Of a DNA stretch of 64,000 nucleotides, positions 11,693 through 24,120 are shown piece after piece. The notes beneath the pieces are model-generated. The model made no database searches. It saw nothing but the letters and a program-made list of their open reading frames with translations, and was not told the origin of the DNA. Source of the DNA: Pithys albifrons albifrons (Eukaryota > Chordata > Aves > Passeriformes > Thamnophilidae); contig NC_092462.1 of the NCBI RefSeq assembly GCF_047495875.1, forward strand, positions 29,590,523 through 29,654,522. The letters are read 5' to 3'. Numbering within the stretch: position 1 is the first letter of the stretch; every line of letters begins with the position of its first letter. The translations under genes were made by a program, and so were the position numbers.

Positions 11693-14600
11693 GTGGGTTC
11701 AAAACCAGATGTACAAACATACTTCCTCAGATATCCTCCTTCAGCACACAGGTCAGCCAAGCCTTGCTGTGCATGTTTGCCTCTGGCTTCATAATCCCAG
11801 GTGGGCTGCCATCACCACTGCCCTTGCCTCCCAGATGCTGAGTGGGCAGTGCAAAAGAAGACTGGTGTGTGAATGTGGCAAAGAAAGATGCCCAGCGCAG
11901 GGCCATGCTTAGTGATTGTCTCCAACACATCAGCATTTTGGAGAGGGAACCAGAAGCAGGGACACCCTTGGGTCCCATTTGCCTATTGTTGACTCCAGGC
12001 CTTTGTGCTATGCGTCTTTCCCTTTACTCTTCCACCCCTGCTTTCATAGGGTGGTTGCTGAGGCTATTTTCCAGCACTTCAGGAGAGGAGTAATAATTTC
12101 CATCTAGGCCACCATGCTGCAAGTATGTGCTTAGCTCTGGCTTCCTGCATCCATTTCTTCTGGGAATGCTCTAGCCTGGCTGCAGAGTGCGTGCTAAGAA
12201 AGTTATTCCAGGAGAATCAGAGTCATCATCAGAGGAAAATACTCACAAAACTACATCTTGGCAAGCTAAGCAAAGCAGAGAGGGCTGCCTGGCAGGTTAG
12301 CCATGCAGTGCTAAGATGAGAGTTACAGTCTGGCCAACTCTGCAGCTCAAGGGACCAGGAGTGGTCAAACAATGAAGCTTTTGCTAACTCTGTGGTGTGG
12401 GGCTTGTGGCACCAAGTTGGGAGACCTCTGTGAGCCACAATGGAGAAAACAGAAACAATCCCAAATCTGCTGAATAGGGAAATGCCATCCCAACCATTCA
12501 GAAAAGAAATTGGAAGTCTTTCAAAGTAGTACAATGCTAGAGAAAGGCAGTCCAGAAAGGTCCCAGAGATCTAATTATAGCCTGCAATCAATGCTGCTCT
12601 TATCTGTGCTGCTAATGAACATACATGAAATGAGCAGTTTTGCTGCTCCAGGGCTTAGTAATAACTCATGGCCTTGCTTGATTAGGGCAGACTTTGACTT
12701 CTCCCAGTTTCCCAGCCTTTGGTGCGTGCCCTTTGGAGATATGGGGGCTGTAGCTGAGGCTGTTCAGGATGCGGTAAGCAGGTCAGAGCAGTGGGGAGGC
12801 TACAGGACATGCACATGTGGCTCCATGAATGGCACCCAGAGAGCCAAATGATGATGGACAGGCCTCCCAAGAGGTGAAAACTGCCATCTTTCAGGATGTG
12901 AAAGGACCCCAAAGTCCCTGAAATTAATTGCACCATGGAAAAAAAAACCTTTCAGGTGGCAGGTTATGTCCAACAGCTTCCTCATGGAAAGAAAAAGCAA
13001 CGATCACTCTCCTTCTTCAGGGAATGAAGCACAGAGAACAGAGGCCAGCACCTCTGTGTTATCAGATCAGCTGTTGAAGTGCACAGCAAAGTGTTTTCTG
13101 GCACAGGCTGTGCCAGGCACTGCCTCTCCTCTGTGCGCTCAACAGAAAGTAGATCCTGCACCTATGGCTCTGGTCCAGATAACACCTGCCAAGTGGAAGG
13201 AGAGGCTGCTGCCACCGTGGAGGAGTTGCCTTCATGCACAGATGGGAGAGGCCAGAGGCAGTTCTCTGGCATCTGTTTGGGGTTTTTTCTGACATTTGTT
13301 TTTTTCCAAACAGACAAAACACAAGCTGTCTTGGCCTTGAATGACTTGCAGCCTTTCACTACATCGTGCAGAAAAGTAGGCACTGGCTGCAATGAAAATA
13401 ATGAGCAGAGCTGAGAGAGTTCCTGGGATCAGAAGCTGAGACTGCTGTGCTGGGGTCTGACCTGGGAACCAGCCTTGAACTCACTCTAGCTTTATCAAGC
13501 ATAGTCCTTTCAAAAAGCATCCTAGAACCACATGGTCCCAATTTTCACATGGTTGGTGACATTTCTTCCCTGCAATGCCTGAAGAAAGCTATTTGGATGA
13601 TTCATCCCCACAGTTAAAAAACTGCACCAGTTTGAAGTTCCCTGGGGCTGTATTTACAACTTGGTCTGTTGGGCTGACAAGCTGCTCTGTACCAAAGAGA
13701 GAAGAGATTATTCTCTCCAATCAATTCAAAACTTCGAGTTCTAGAGATGTCTCCAGGATTCAAATTTGCCAGTCTTCTCAGGGTCTATACTGCAGCTGGA
13801 AACCCACCTTAGTCACTGCTCACCCATTTCTCTTCCTGGGTTATCTGCACCTTGGAAAAATCTGGCTACTGATTCAAGTTCAGATGGCTTTGAGGATCCT
13901 AGTTGTTCTTAGTGCATCTTTGGCACAAGATGGTATAAATTCCATCTGATCTTTTCCTGTAAGACCATATCCAAATGTCTTCCTTCTTCACATCGTTAAG
14001 GAAACAAAGACAATCCACCACTGGAATTTGCAAACAAGGAAGCAGCCAAGCATGAACACAAGTAGCAGAACTGAAAATACAGCTCCAAGTTAGATCATGG
14101 CCTCTGTATTTCAGAAGAAAGGATCCTTTGCTTTTGTTTGGCTGGAGCTAGAGCTGGGAGGACTCCTAGTTAGACTAAGTTGTACAGAACTGGCTCACAA
14201 GTTGTTCTGCTTGTAGCTGATCCTGGGAGGGTATTTCCTCAAGCAGGCAGATTGAGTGTCAGAAATGCAGATTCCCTGAGGGTGGAGCTGCAGGATCCTG
14301 CCAGATGGGCACTTTTTCCAGACTCTGACAGATCTTTCATTTTGTTAATTACACGGCTGAGCTTTGGCCTTCTTTCTCCCTTGCTCTTCCTACCCACAAT
14401 AGGGAAGATGCTTGTCATTGCTGGGGGGGTGCTGTAAGGAGCTGGCTGATGGCAAGAGGAAAATGAGTGACTACAAGTGATGTGCTAGAAGGCCATCATG
14501 TCTTTACTTAGCAAAGGGACCACTGAGACACAGAAGCCCAAGAGGCTTGGTCAGGACTGACCTGCAGCCCATTCCCAACCCCATGAAAAAGCGTAGCTGA

Positions 14601-17600
14601 AGTTGACAGGTGCCTTGGAGGTGTCCAAAAATGCTGCACCTTCTGCAGCATGACCATGCAACTGCAAAGTCTGGGGATCAACACAATGCCTTAATGCAGT
14701 TGTGTTAGGACAGAGGAAACCTGGAAGCCAGTGCTGGCTCAGTTTCGCACAGTGTACAAGCATTCTGGCACTTTTTATCCCAGACATTCATCTATAAGGC
14801 AGAATTTTCCCAAGCTGACATACTCCAGCTGCAGCTTTGGTGGACTTAGCCCTTCCAGCATGCAGAAGGCAAGAGGAGTGAGTGTTTCTGATGCCTGGTT
14901 GTGTAACCCATCACTAGAGCCTTGCCCTGGGCCCTACAGTGTGAGACCATATTCTCCACTCCAGGGGAGGCCTGCAGCCTGGAGCATTCACCTGCAGATG
15001 TCTACTAGACCAGACATTATTTCTGAGTGCTTGTTGTAACTTGTCTTGCTGCTGCATTGCAGTCTTGTAGGATGTGTCTCAGAAAGCACAATGAACTGAG
15101 TGGGGTCCTTGCAGCACAAGCTGTAATTCTCATATGGTCCCCTGGTCCAGCAGCAGCAGCCAGAACTGGCAAAACAGCCTGTGTCCTGCTTCCCCATCCA
15201 GTCACCTTGAGGCAAAGGATGGACTTCTCCCTGCACAGCTGAGCTGTTCCATGTTGTCAATCTGCCAGAGGATGATGGCAATGCAAGCTCCTGGTCCCAT
15301 CACACATTCTACGGGCATTGCTGTGGCAAAGACAAGGCCCTTTCCATGCTAGCATATATTGCTCTGATTCCAGAGGGGGATAACTGCCTTCCCAGCTTCT
15401 CCAAAGTGATCCTGAGTTGCCAGCTGGAGCCATTACACATGGAGCCAAGCCCCAAAAGCACCCGTAGTTGAGGATCCCAAGCAGCCTGAGACTGTCATGG
15501 GTCACCCAGCTCTCAGAGTGAGCTACCAAGTCCTGTGTGCAGTGTCTGCATTTGTAGAAGTAAGTGGTTAAACATTAAATCCAGATTGATGCAGATAACA
15601 AAAGTTTTTTGTACTGAACTGTTCATAAATACACAATTTCAGACTAAACCAGGACACCTCTTAGCAGAAATAACACTCACAAGACAGCTTGCCTGAACAA
15701 AAGCCATGTTTCCTTGCAGTAACACCAAAACTAAAAAAGAAAAATTACTAAAATGCTCAGTCATTCTGCTATTAACCCCCAGTGAGTGCACCCCTGCTGG
15801 CTTTATGACTTTGCTGTTTGCCAGCACAGGGCTGTTATTGCAGGGCATTTAGAAGCATTGGAAGATTTGTGTGCAGATTCATTGGTTGTCTAAGAAATCT
15901 TGTTGACCACCAACTTAAAAGTTAGTGTATGTCTGCTGTGATGGCTTCCACAGCTATAAAGCACTCAAGTAGTAATTGTTCTGGTCTCTGAAGTGAAGTT
16001 CTTCTCCTGCAGAAGTCACTGTGAAGTGGAGGGTTCAGTAGATTTATTTGGTTTTAGTTTGCCTCCTATTGTGAGTTGATATCTTGGAGACAGCTTCTTG
16101 GAGAAAGTAAGCTGGGTTGTGACAGTCCTCAGCCCAAGAAGGAGACCTGTTCCAACATCTCATACTCCAGTGACCAAGTGTGCTATTGAGTGAGGTGTGG
16201 GAGGTGCCACATCACCTATAGCTACCCTGAACTCTGGCTTGCAACACCATCAAGGACTCACTCAGCTGAGCTCATGGCTGAAGAAACACTGCATTTCTGA
16301 TGGCCACCCAGATGCCAGTAAATCACAGCAAGTAGGGAAATGCAGGAGAAGCAACACCTGCCAGGTGTCCAGGGGAACACTGTGTGAAAAGGGAATGGTC
16401 TTAAAACCCTCAGTGGGACTGGAGAGGGCTATCATATTTCTTCCTATAAAAGTGCCTGTCTCCATAGTGCTGGAGTGGCACCACAAACACTGAGGAATTA
16501 CATTCCTGCTGATAATGCTCCAGTTTTGTTCTGGCAGGAGCCACAATGATAGAAAGCAGATGAAGGAGATCATGAGTTTCCACTGCTCAATATGGAGTGA
16601 TGGAAAGGAAACTGGCATCTGTTTTGCTCAAATTGACTTTGATGGGTGTTATTGGAAATTAAGGCCTTCAGCTCTTAACAGTAGGGTTTTCCAACAATTG
16701 TTTGGGAATATGGCTCTACCCTTCTCTGCAGGATGCCTTGAGGGATGGCGAGTACCTTGCAGTATGCGAACAGCAGCTGCTCCCTTGCCCCAAACTGCAC
16801 ATATATTAGGACTTGCCAGCTCTAAAATATTTTTGTCCTGGGTCTGCTTACCTTGTCCCCTCACATCCATATATCCTGGATCTGGCCAGGGGCTGGAAGA
16901 AACCAGGTGATTTGGCAAGACTACAACATTACATAAAACTCCTTTAATTCCTGAAGACCATCTCTTTTCCACCAGGAGAACAGTGCAGTCCTGGGACAGG
17001 GCACAGAGATGTGGGGACATGTCCATCATTAAGTTCATCAATATACACATAGATGAGGCCTTAAGTGACCTCAGATAGCTATGAGAGTGTTTCTGCTTCG
17101 AATAGACACCTTAGAGACCTCCTTCCACTTGAACCTGTATAGGATTCATTAAATAAAAGACATCACCATGGTCTCAAGAAGACTCCCACATCAGAAATAG
17201 CTGGAAGTTATAAAAGCATTTATGAATGTTTCACCCTTTTCCTATGGCTTTTAAACATACTTCTCCTGGGTTATGAAGTTTGAGCCTTCCCTCCTCCTGA
17301 GACTGCACAGCAGCATCAGAGCAGAGAGATCTATGACTAATGCATCGGCTGGAAGGGCTTGTCCATATCCCTGTTCCAGGGGCCAAAATATTTAACTTGG
17401 TGACTGCTCTGACTTAGCTGTACCAAAGGAACAGGCCAGCTGCAATTATTTTTCAACAAAGACAACCTTTTTCTTTCTTGAAGCCTTGTGTAAATGTCAA
17501 TAACTAGTCTTTTAAGACAGCTAACTGTTTGGCACCATATTCCTCCAAGGGGGAGGATAGAGACAGGCTGGGCAGCTTCTCTGGCTGCAGTGAGGCAGAA

Positions 17601-20600
17601 CCTTGCTGGGTCAGAGAAGTGCGTATAAAGCTTAGTTCTATTAAAAAAAAGGACATAAATATGGTTTATTGCAATAATTTAGAGCCAGCTGAACTGCCCA
17701 GTAGGAGCAATTCTGTGGAAACTCCAGGGGAGTTTTGGGAGCATTTTAACCCACCCCCATACTGCTGGCTTCACAGCAAAGCTCCGTGCTGTTCCCAGGG
17801 GTGCAGTGTGCTCTCAGTACTGCTGAGAGCTGTGTCCTCAGCACAGCCTCCTCCCACTACACACATAAGTGCCCTTCCTGCCTCCCAGATCCCACATGAG
17901 CTTGTTTGAGTGTGGTGATGGTTATTTTGGAAGCACTGGAAACAGTGTCCTGGTGTGTAAGACAGAAAGGGCAATGCCCTGTATGAGGGAGACACTACAG
18001 AGCAACAGTAAGTTCTGTGGTACATGCTGAAAAGAATGCACCATTTATCCCTTCCCTTATGGTCATTAGGCATCCCCCCAAAGACCCAGTTTCTTAGAGA
18101 GGATCATTTGCTGATGGTGTGTGGAGAGGAAACTGAAGAACTGCTGATGGCTGTTGGGAAATGACACTCTCTATTTTCCTCCCTTCTTAATACTCATGCC
18201 ACCCTCTGTTAGCAAGGAAAACATTTTCTATAGGCCACTCTCCACTTTGAGTGCCTATAAGAGCTACATTTAACAGTGAAGAAAAATTTGGTCCGGCAGC
18301 AAAGTACTAACTGGATGCATTTACACTCCCATGCTTTGGCAAAGACATGTTTCTTACCCTCTGTGTATTACCCCATTGTGGGCAGTTTTTCCCCAGTGCA
18401 TCATCCTTGGATCCCCCTGGCAAACATCAAAAGCAAGAATGTGAATGCTCTGTCATCTGTACAGAGACATAGACTGATGGCAGGCTGAGCCACCCTCACT
18501 GGATTTGAAAGCAGTCAGTCTCTCTTGGATTTCCTACATTTTTGCTCATCACCTTGCCACATTCAGGCTGTGACTCCCACTGGGCTCTGCTGCTCAGCTA
18601 GCAACACAGCCTCACTTTCTGATTAAGCAGGTCCATGTCTTGAAACCTGCACTCAAGGACCTTCTTTGCTTTGTGAGCAACCCCAGAGCAAGCTTTTTCA
18701 GCCCCTTATCAGCCCTGCTCTGGAAGCTGGACAAGCCTATATTCCCCAATAAGAACCCTCTTAGCAAGCCTGAGAATGGGTTGGGAGCAGCAAATTCTCA
18801 CCTGTGGTCTCCTTGTTACTTTAAAAAAACCTTCTTAAAGTTTTGACCCTGTTGTGCCAGGATGCGGGTGCAGAGAGCTTACCTCCTTTGTCACTGTATC
18901 CAGGACTTGTGATCCAGTGTGCTCTGTGGGAGGCTTCTGTGATGGCAGTGGTTTGGCAGAGCTGCTCCCCTGTAGGACAGCAGCCCCAGGACAGTGGGAG
19001 ATCCTACTTGCCAAAGTTGGATGTGGAGCAGAGGAACAGCTGCCCTCCTCCCCTTTACCAAACTGTCCATGGAACACAGAATTAGGAACTTTCAACCTCC
19101 AAACACAGCCAAAATCAACATGACATCACAGCTTAGTTACCTCTGCCAAGAGGTGGCACTGAAAACCCTCAGGACAGAGAGGCTTGGGAACTTCAGAGAA
19201 AAGTTGGTGGTAGGGGGTGGAAAGCCAGGAGCATTCTAAGAGATCTTTGTGTATTATATTAACCACCAAGTGCATGGGCTTTATAAACACAGTAATTGCA
19301 ACATCTGTATCCTCCAGCATTCGACACCTGAGCATTAAGAGAAACCCCAGAGCTGAGTTCTCTTGGCCCTTGCAATGCTTGCACCATCTCCTCAGCTGCC
19401 CTACATGTCTTGAACTTCCCTTACCTCTCCTACAGTAACTGTCCTGCATGGGGTTTTCAGCCACAAAACTCTTACTGGAAATGCCTGATTGCAGTTGTCT
19501 CACTCATGACCTTGGGCCAATGTTCAGATGTGAAAACAATCCTGGCCAAGCCACCCCGATCACCTGGGGATGTGCCGAGGCAAGAGCACAAATAGCTTTT
19601 AAAAGTATTTAATATTTTATCTACAACCAGAAAAGCAGTTGGATACCTTTTTAAAAAGAGATGTGTTGTATATTTGATTTAAAGAAGAACAGGGGTTAAA
19701 AAAAATCCAAAGCTTTTTAATGGTACTTAACAGCAGTTGGTTAGATGTGGAGGTAACAAAGAATTTCTGCAGAAAAGGGAGTGGAAATGGTTGCCAAACA
19801 AATTAAGCCTTTTGCCTCATGCTGTTGTCAGGCAGGGAATCACATGCAGGGTTTCTCTCTTGCCCACTTATATGAGAAAAATTGCACGACACAACTTCTC
19901 TTTTCTAGTGCAAGGCTTTGCAGTAAGATTGGAAGAACTGCCTACATAGCTCCTCAAACCAGCGCACACCAAGACTGCTTTCCTCCCTTTCCCCCAGAGC
20001 TTTCCTTCTTCCTTATCCCTATGTGGCAAAACCCAGCCAACTCAGAGACTGATTGTTTGAAATGCAACAACACCTTCAGGGCATCATCGAGGCCCAATCT
20101 TTTTTGTCCAAGTCGGGTCAAACGCTGAAACCAGCCCTGTTTGGTATTTACACCAGTTGTTCCCTTTCTGCAAAGGGGTGTACTTGCTGCTAGTGCAGTG
20201 ACAACAGGGACAATTAGCTTGAGGTGAAGAAGGGTCTGACTGTCATTTGACCCTAGTATTAGAAAAGAGCCGACCACCCTTCTGCAACACCTCTCCCAGC
20301 ATCCATCACACCCCAGTACACACAGAAAGCACTGCTCCCAGACCAAGCCGGGATAGGGGAGGGGAGAAGAGGTGGAGCTGAGACAACGTAAACAAAAGCA
20401 GAAACATCCGAAAAAGCTGTTCCTAGCACTGCAAGCAGGGGAAGAGTGAAGGGAACAAGGCAATTAGTGGGGAAATTTCAGAGCAGAGACAAGGGCCTGA
20501 GCTCCTCTCTTCCCAGAGCTGCAGAGGCTCTGGAAGCATTTGTTTTGGCAGGAAGGCAGCAGGAACAGGCAGCTCTTTCCTGTTTCAGGCATCAGAATTC

Positions 20601-20714
20601 ACTGTGAATGTGTGCTCCTCCCTGTCAATGGTCACTTGCAGGAAGCTGGACTCATGCCTGAATCACCTCCCCAGCCTCACTGGTGTTTAAGTATGATGAT
20701 GGCAAGATACACAG
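11693..20714. other. Intergenic DNA downstream of PPP1R3B, nothing recognised
   Basis: Nine kilobases between the solo LTR and the presumed 3' end of PPP1R3B. I found no coding exon or classified repeat that I can defend. The longest minus-strand frame (19,954-20,463) is Cys- and Ser-rich without any domain pattern, and I treat it as chance. Confidence 0.5.
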
Positions 20715-23253
20715 CCAACATTTTGTTCCACCTTTATTTTAACAATCAGATAAAAACAGAACCATATTTTTAAAAGAGTCATTACATGGCAATTATAAAG
20801 TGCATTTTCCACTTGAATGTTGTGTACAAAAGTATCTTTTAAAAACCAACATGCAAAACACCCTACAAGGCACTTCCAGGCGTAGAGCAAGGAGAGCAAC
20901 CCCTCACTTCTATGTTCACATTGGCAATGGAAAAAGGGGAAAGGCCACAAGTAGTATTTTTAAACTACTGTTGGTCAAATAGACAGTTCCCAGTCTAGCT
21001 TTTACTTATGGCATTGCTCTTTTAGCTCATGTTCCACATTTCTCCCTAAGCCCATCCAATGCACAGCCTGAAAACAAGCAGGCCCCATAAGGAGATTCCA
21101 CCATCCACAGTACTCCAGACCTACATGCCTTATTTTGGCTCACAAACAGCTCCCCAGAGCACGAGAGCGTGCTAGGAGAACATACCTTTTCTACAGTCAG
21201 TGTCTTACAACATTAACATCATACACTAAATAAATAAAAAGTATCAGTGTCACTCAAACTTCCTTTAAGTTTAAAACCAAGCCAAGCTAGTCAACAGTCC
21301 CTTTCAGAGAGACCAGATGCAGGTTTATAAAGGCTGACTTGGGAAGCTGTTTGAACAGAGGAACCAAGCCTGATGAGCTCTGGGCTAGCAAGTAGATTCA
21401 CCACCTCAACTAAGTGATCAAGCACAGTGAAGACATACATTGATTTTGCATTTTGAAAAAGCAGCAGTTGAAGGCTAGTTACTCTTCTTGCAACCTCTTG
21501 TCCCTTTTAGCATCCAACAGTGATCCCTTCTAGGTTAGAGTAAAACAGCTCGTAAGCATTTTATACAGTAGTCTCCAGAATTAAAAGCTATGTTAACAAA
21601 GTTAAATAGTCTAGCCCATTGCTTCTCTCCAGCCCATCCATAGGCTACTATAGGCACTCAAAAATTATATAAAGCTTATGCACTAGAAAATATAAGATTG
21701 CCTTGACCTCTGTTTCTACAAACTATACAGCCCTCTACCTCTGAGCTGAGGGATTAAGTTACACTTCTTGGTTAGCACCCAAGATGCTTTCTGTGCCTGT
21801 TTGTTACTGCACAAGCTTGCCACCTACCCTCAGCACACATCTAGAAGATAGGCGTGGCTCACATCCGAGAATAGTTTCGCATCCAGAGGTGATGCCAGGA
21901 TAACCCCACATCTCACACTTGTCACAGTTAGTTTTTTGCACAGGTGGGATGAACCACTTTTTATGGGCAGAGGGATGCAAAGTCTGGGCATTTACAGGTT
22001 GAAATGCCATACTGCTCCAACAGCAAGGGAAGCCCAGAATGTTGCTGTACACCCAGGATAGCCACAGCATCCTCACATGTGAGCAGTGCCATGCTTTTAG
22101 CTGCCAAGCAGTCCACGGCTTTGAGTAACAAACCATTATGAGATCTTAAAAGCAACATCAGTTCCAAAGCCTGTTTATCACAAAGCATTGCTGAGATCGC
22201 ACATACTACCTCTTTTTCAGTCAAGGCACTTCCATCACAGTAGGTACACAACAGTCACCTTCCTATACAGGACACAGCATAGAATAGCCATGTGGTCCCT
22301 TTGTGTTTGGCTCCTGTGCCACCTGATTAGGGTCTGCTGCAGAGAACTCTGGGCCCAGCTGGACAAAACTCTGTTTTATAGTCCACAGAAGTAACACCGG
22401 CATTTTCAGAGTCCAGCACAGCCAACAGCTGACTTCTGATAGCCATCCAGGGAAAAAAGCATCATTGATCACTTATGCTTAAAGAAACAAGAAGGTTTTG
22501 AAGAAGGCAGTCAAGGATGTTAACCCACAGCTGTGTTACAAGCACCACACAGCTACAGCTAATCTCTATTTTTGTTAACACCAATGGTATGACAGTTTTT
22601 CAAGATCATCTGATTAAACAACCGGTGACTAAGCATATCAGATCCTCTCCCACAGGCACGTCTCCTAATATGGCAGGATGTAAGGCCACATTTCCTGTCA
22701 TCACATTGCATTTTCATTTCCAAAACGCTCTTTCTGCCTCCAGTAGAAAAGGCCTCACTACAAGGACATGTGCAAGTAGAGGAGTCCATTCCCAGCAATC
22801 CAATCACTATTTCCTGACAGGCAAAGGCCAGCTTTGCAAGGAGAATCCTGCAGCTGTAGTACAGCCCACTAAAAATATAATACTAGGACATAGTTTGAAA
22901 GACTCTTAATACTAGGCAGGCAATACCAAGCAGCCACCATTACACAGCTTGGATAGACAATATAAGCACTGTAGTGTTTCCCTGGAGACTGGCAACTTGA
23001 CTGAAAAGGAAGAAGCAATGCTGCAGAGACATGAGCAACAGTCCCTGGTTCTTTGATCATCTGGAGAGCCAGAACTGCTTCCCTAACTATAAGCCCACTG
23101 CCAGCAGAGCACTGCACATCTGGTTTTGCTGGGAGGTTTATGCCAAGCTCTAGAGCTGCAGTTCTTCCACCTCTTCACAGACCTCATATTCAGACCAGCC
23201 CCAAGGCCTGAAGACACACCAACAAGTTAGTCAACCCAGACTTTGTCCTTGGG
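20715..23253 (-). other. PPP1R3B: PPP1R3B 3' UTR (predicted)
   Basis: The stretch after the PPP1R3B stop codon is non-coding and ends at a credible minus-strand polyadenylation site. An AATAAA at 20,738-20,733 is followed by a short spacer and a GT-rich downstream tract. A 3' UTR of about 2.5 kb fits this gene, whose mammalian orthologue also has a multi-kilobase 3' UTR. No transcript data are available to me, so the end is an inference. Earlier polyadenylation sites inside the stretch are possible. Confidence 0.55.
20733..20738 (-). terminator. Candidate polyadenylation signal of PPP1R3B
   Basis: A canonical AATAAA hexamer on the minus strand, with a GT-rich element starting about 15-20 bases downstream in the transcript direction. 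It is the strongest 3'-end signal I saw downstream of the PPP1R3B stop. Confidence 0.5.
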
Positions 23254-24114
23254 TCAGTAATAGGGCCCAAGCTTCTCATAGCCTGAATAACTGGGCCACT
23301 CGGGAAAGAGGCCATAGGAGCATCGAGGGCTCCCAAACCGGTCAAATGCACTGCCAAAGTCAGGGCCCTGTGGGGGACAGACAGCTTCCTGGGCAGACTT
23401 CAGTTCTGACCGTATGATCCTGTAATTGGTGCCCCTGTTGTTGTCCCAGTACACTTTCCCATTGCACTCAAAGGAAATGGCAAACTCGACCCTTTCATGG
23501 GATTGAATTCCCTCAGGCAAGCTGATGTCAAAGGAAAATGTGTCCCGATCTGACCCTCCATATGTATCCTTGACATACTGGCATGGATAATCTACAAAAC
23601 TTTTCCAGGTGTCAAATGTCATCCGGATCTTCACAGTCTTTTCAAAAGCAAGATTCTTCACCTTCACCGTTCCCACAACAGATCGCTCCTTTAGCACACA
23701 GTTTTCAAGGCAGACACAGTCTGTCTCAAGGCGGTTTCTGAAGTCCAGGTAGTCCACAGAGGGCTGAACAAAATCCAGGACAAAGCTGTCCTTCTCCACT
23801 GTTGTCAGACCCACAATGCTGTCTATCAGCTCTGTGATGTTGAAAGGAATATCTAGTGGATCGTCAAACTCTGAGAACACCTTGACCATTGTCAGAGCAA
23901 AGCCTCTGCTATCTGCAAATGATACTCTCTTCTTTACTTTGTTGTGTGTGAAGGAGTTTGCTGCCTCTTCTGGTCCATTCAGCGCGGTCTTGCTACTCAG
24001 CTGGATGCAGGGCCGCAATGGCTTGCTTGGCTTTGGGGAAATTTTGCAGGCGCACTTCTCTCTTCGCAAGGGTGAAGAGCATAGGTACAGCTGCATTGCT
24101 ACATCCACAGCCAT
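23254..24114 (-). CDS. PPP1R3B: Protein phosphatase 1 regulatory subunit 3B (hepatic glycogen-targeting subunit GL)
   Basis: This 286-residue protein brings protein phosphatase 1 to glycogen, where the complex activates glycogen synthase and restrains phosphorylase. The whole protein aligns from memory with vertebrate PPP1R3B, including length. Visible parts are the N-terminal 'KISPKPSKPLRPCIQLSSK' block (residues 24-42) and the PP1-docking RVSF motif (63-66). A CBM21 carbohydrate-binding domain spans about 125-235, with W170 and the synthase-contacting 'WDNNRGTNYRI' (223-233). The C-terminus ends GYEKLGPYY. In the family this tail binds phosphorylase a, which blocks the phosphatase allosterically; it distinguishes GL from the R3C/R3D paralogues. 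The coding region is one exon. The start ATG has G at -3 and G at +4, and sits 4-8 bases inside a likely splice acceptor. All key motifs are intact. Confidence 0.97.
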   Translation of the reverse strand: MAVDVAMQLYLCSSPLRREKCACKISPKPSKPLRPCIQLSSKTALNGPEEAANSFTHNKVKKRVSFADSRGFALTMVKVFSEFDDPLDIPFNITELIDSIVGLTTVEKDSFVLDFVQPSVDYLDFRNRLETDCVCLENCVLKERSVVGTVKVKNLAFEKTVKIRMTFDTWKSFVDYPCQYVKDTYGGSDRDTFSFDISLPEGIQSHERVEFAISFECNGKVYWDNNRGTNYRIIRSELKSAQEAVCPPQGPDFGSAFDRFGSPRCSYGLFPEWPSYSGYEKLGPYY

Positions 24115-24120
24115 TGCTTG

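Noticed and set aside
19954..20463. Minus-strand frame of 169 codons beyond the PPP1R3B polyadenylation signal
   Set aside because: Cys/Ser-rich with no recognisable motif and no matched splice signals; it lies downstream of the gene's likely 3' end.
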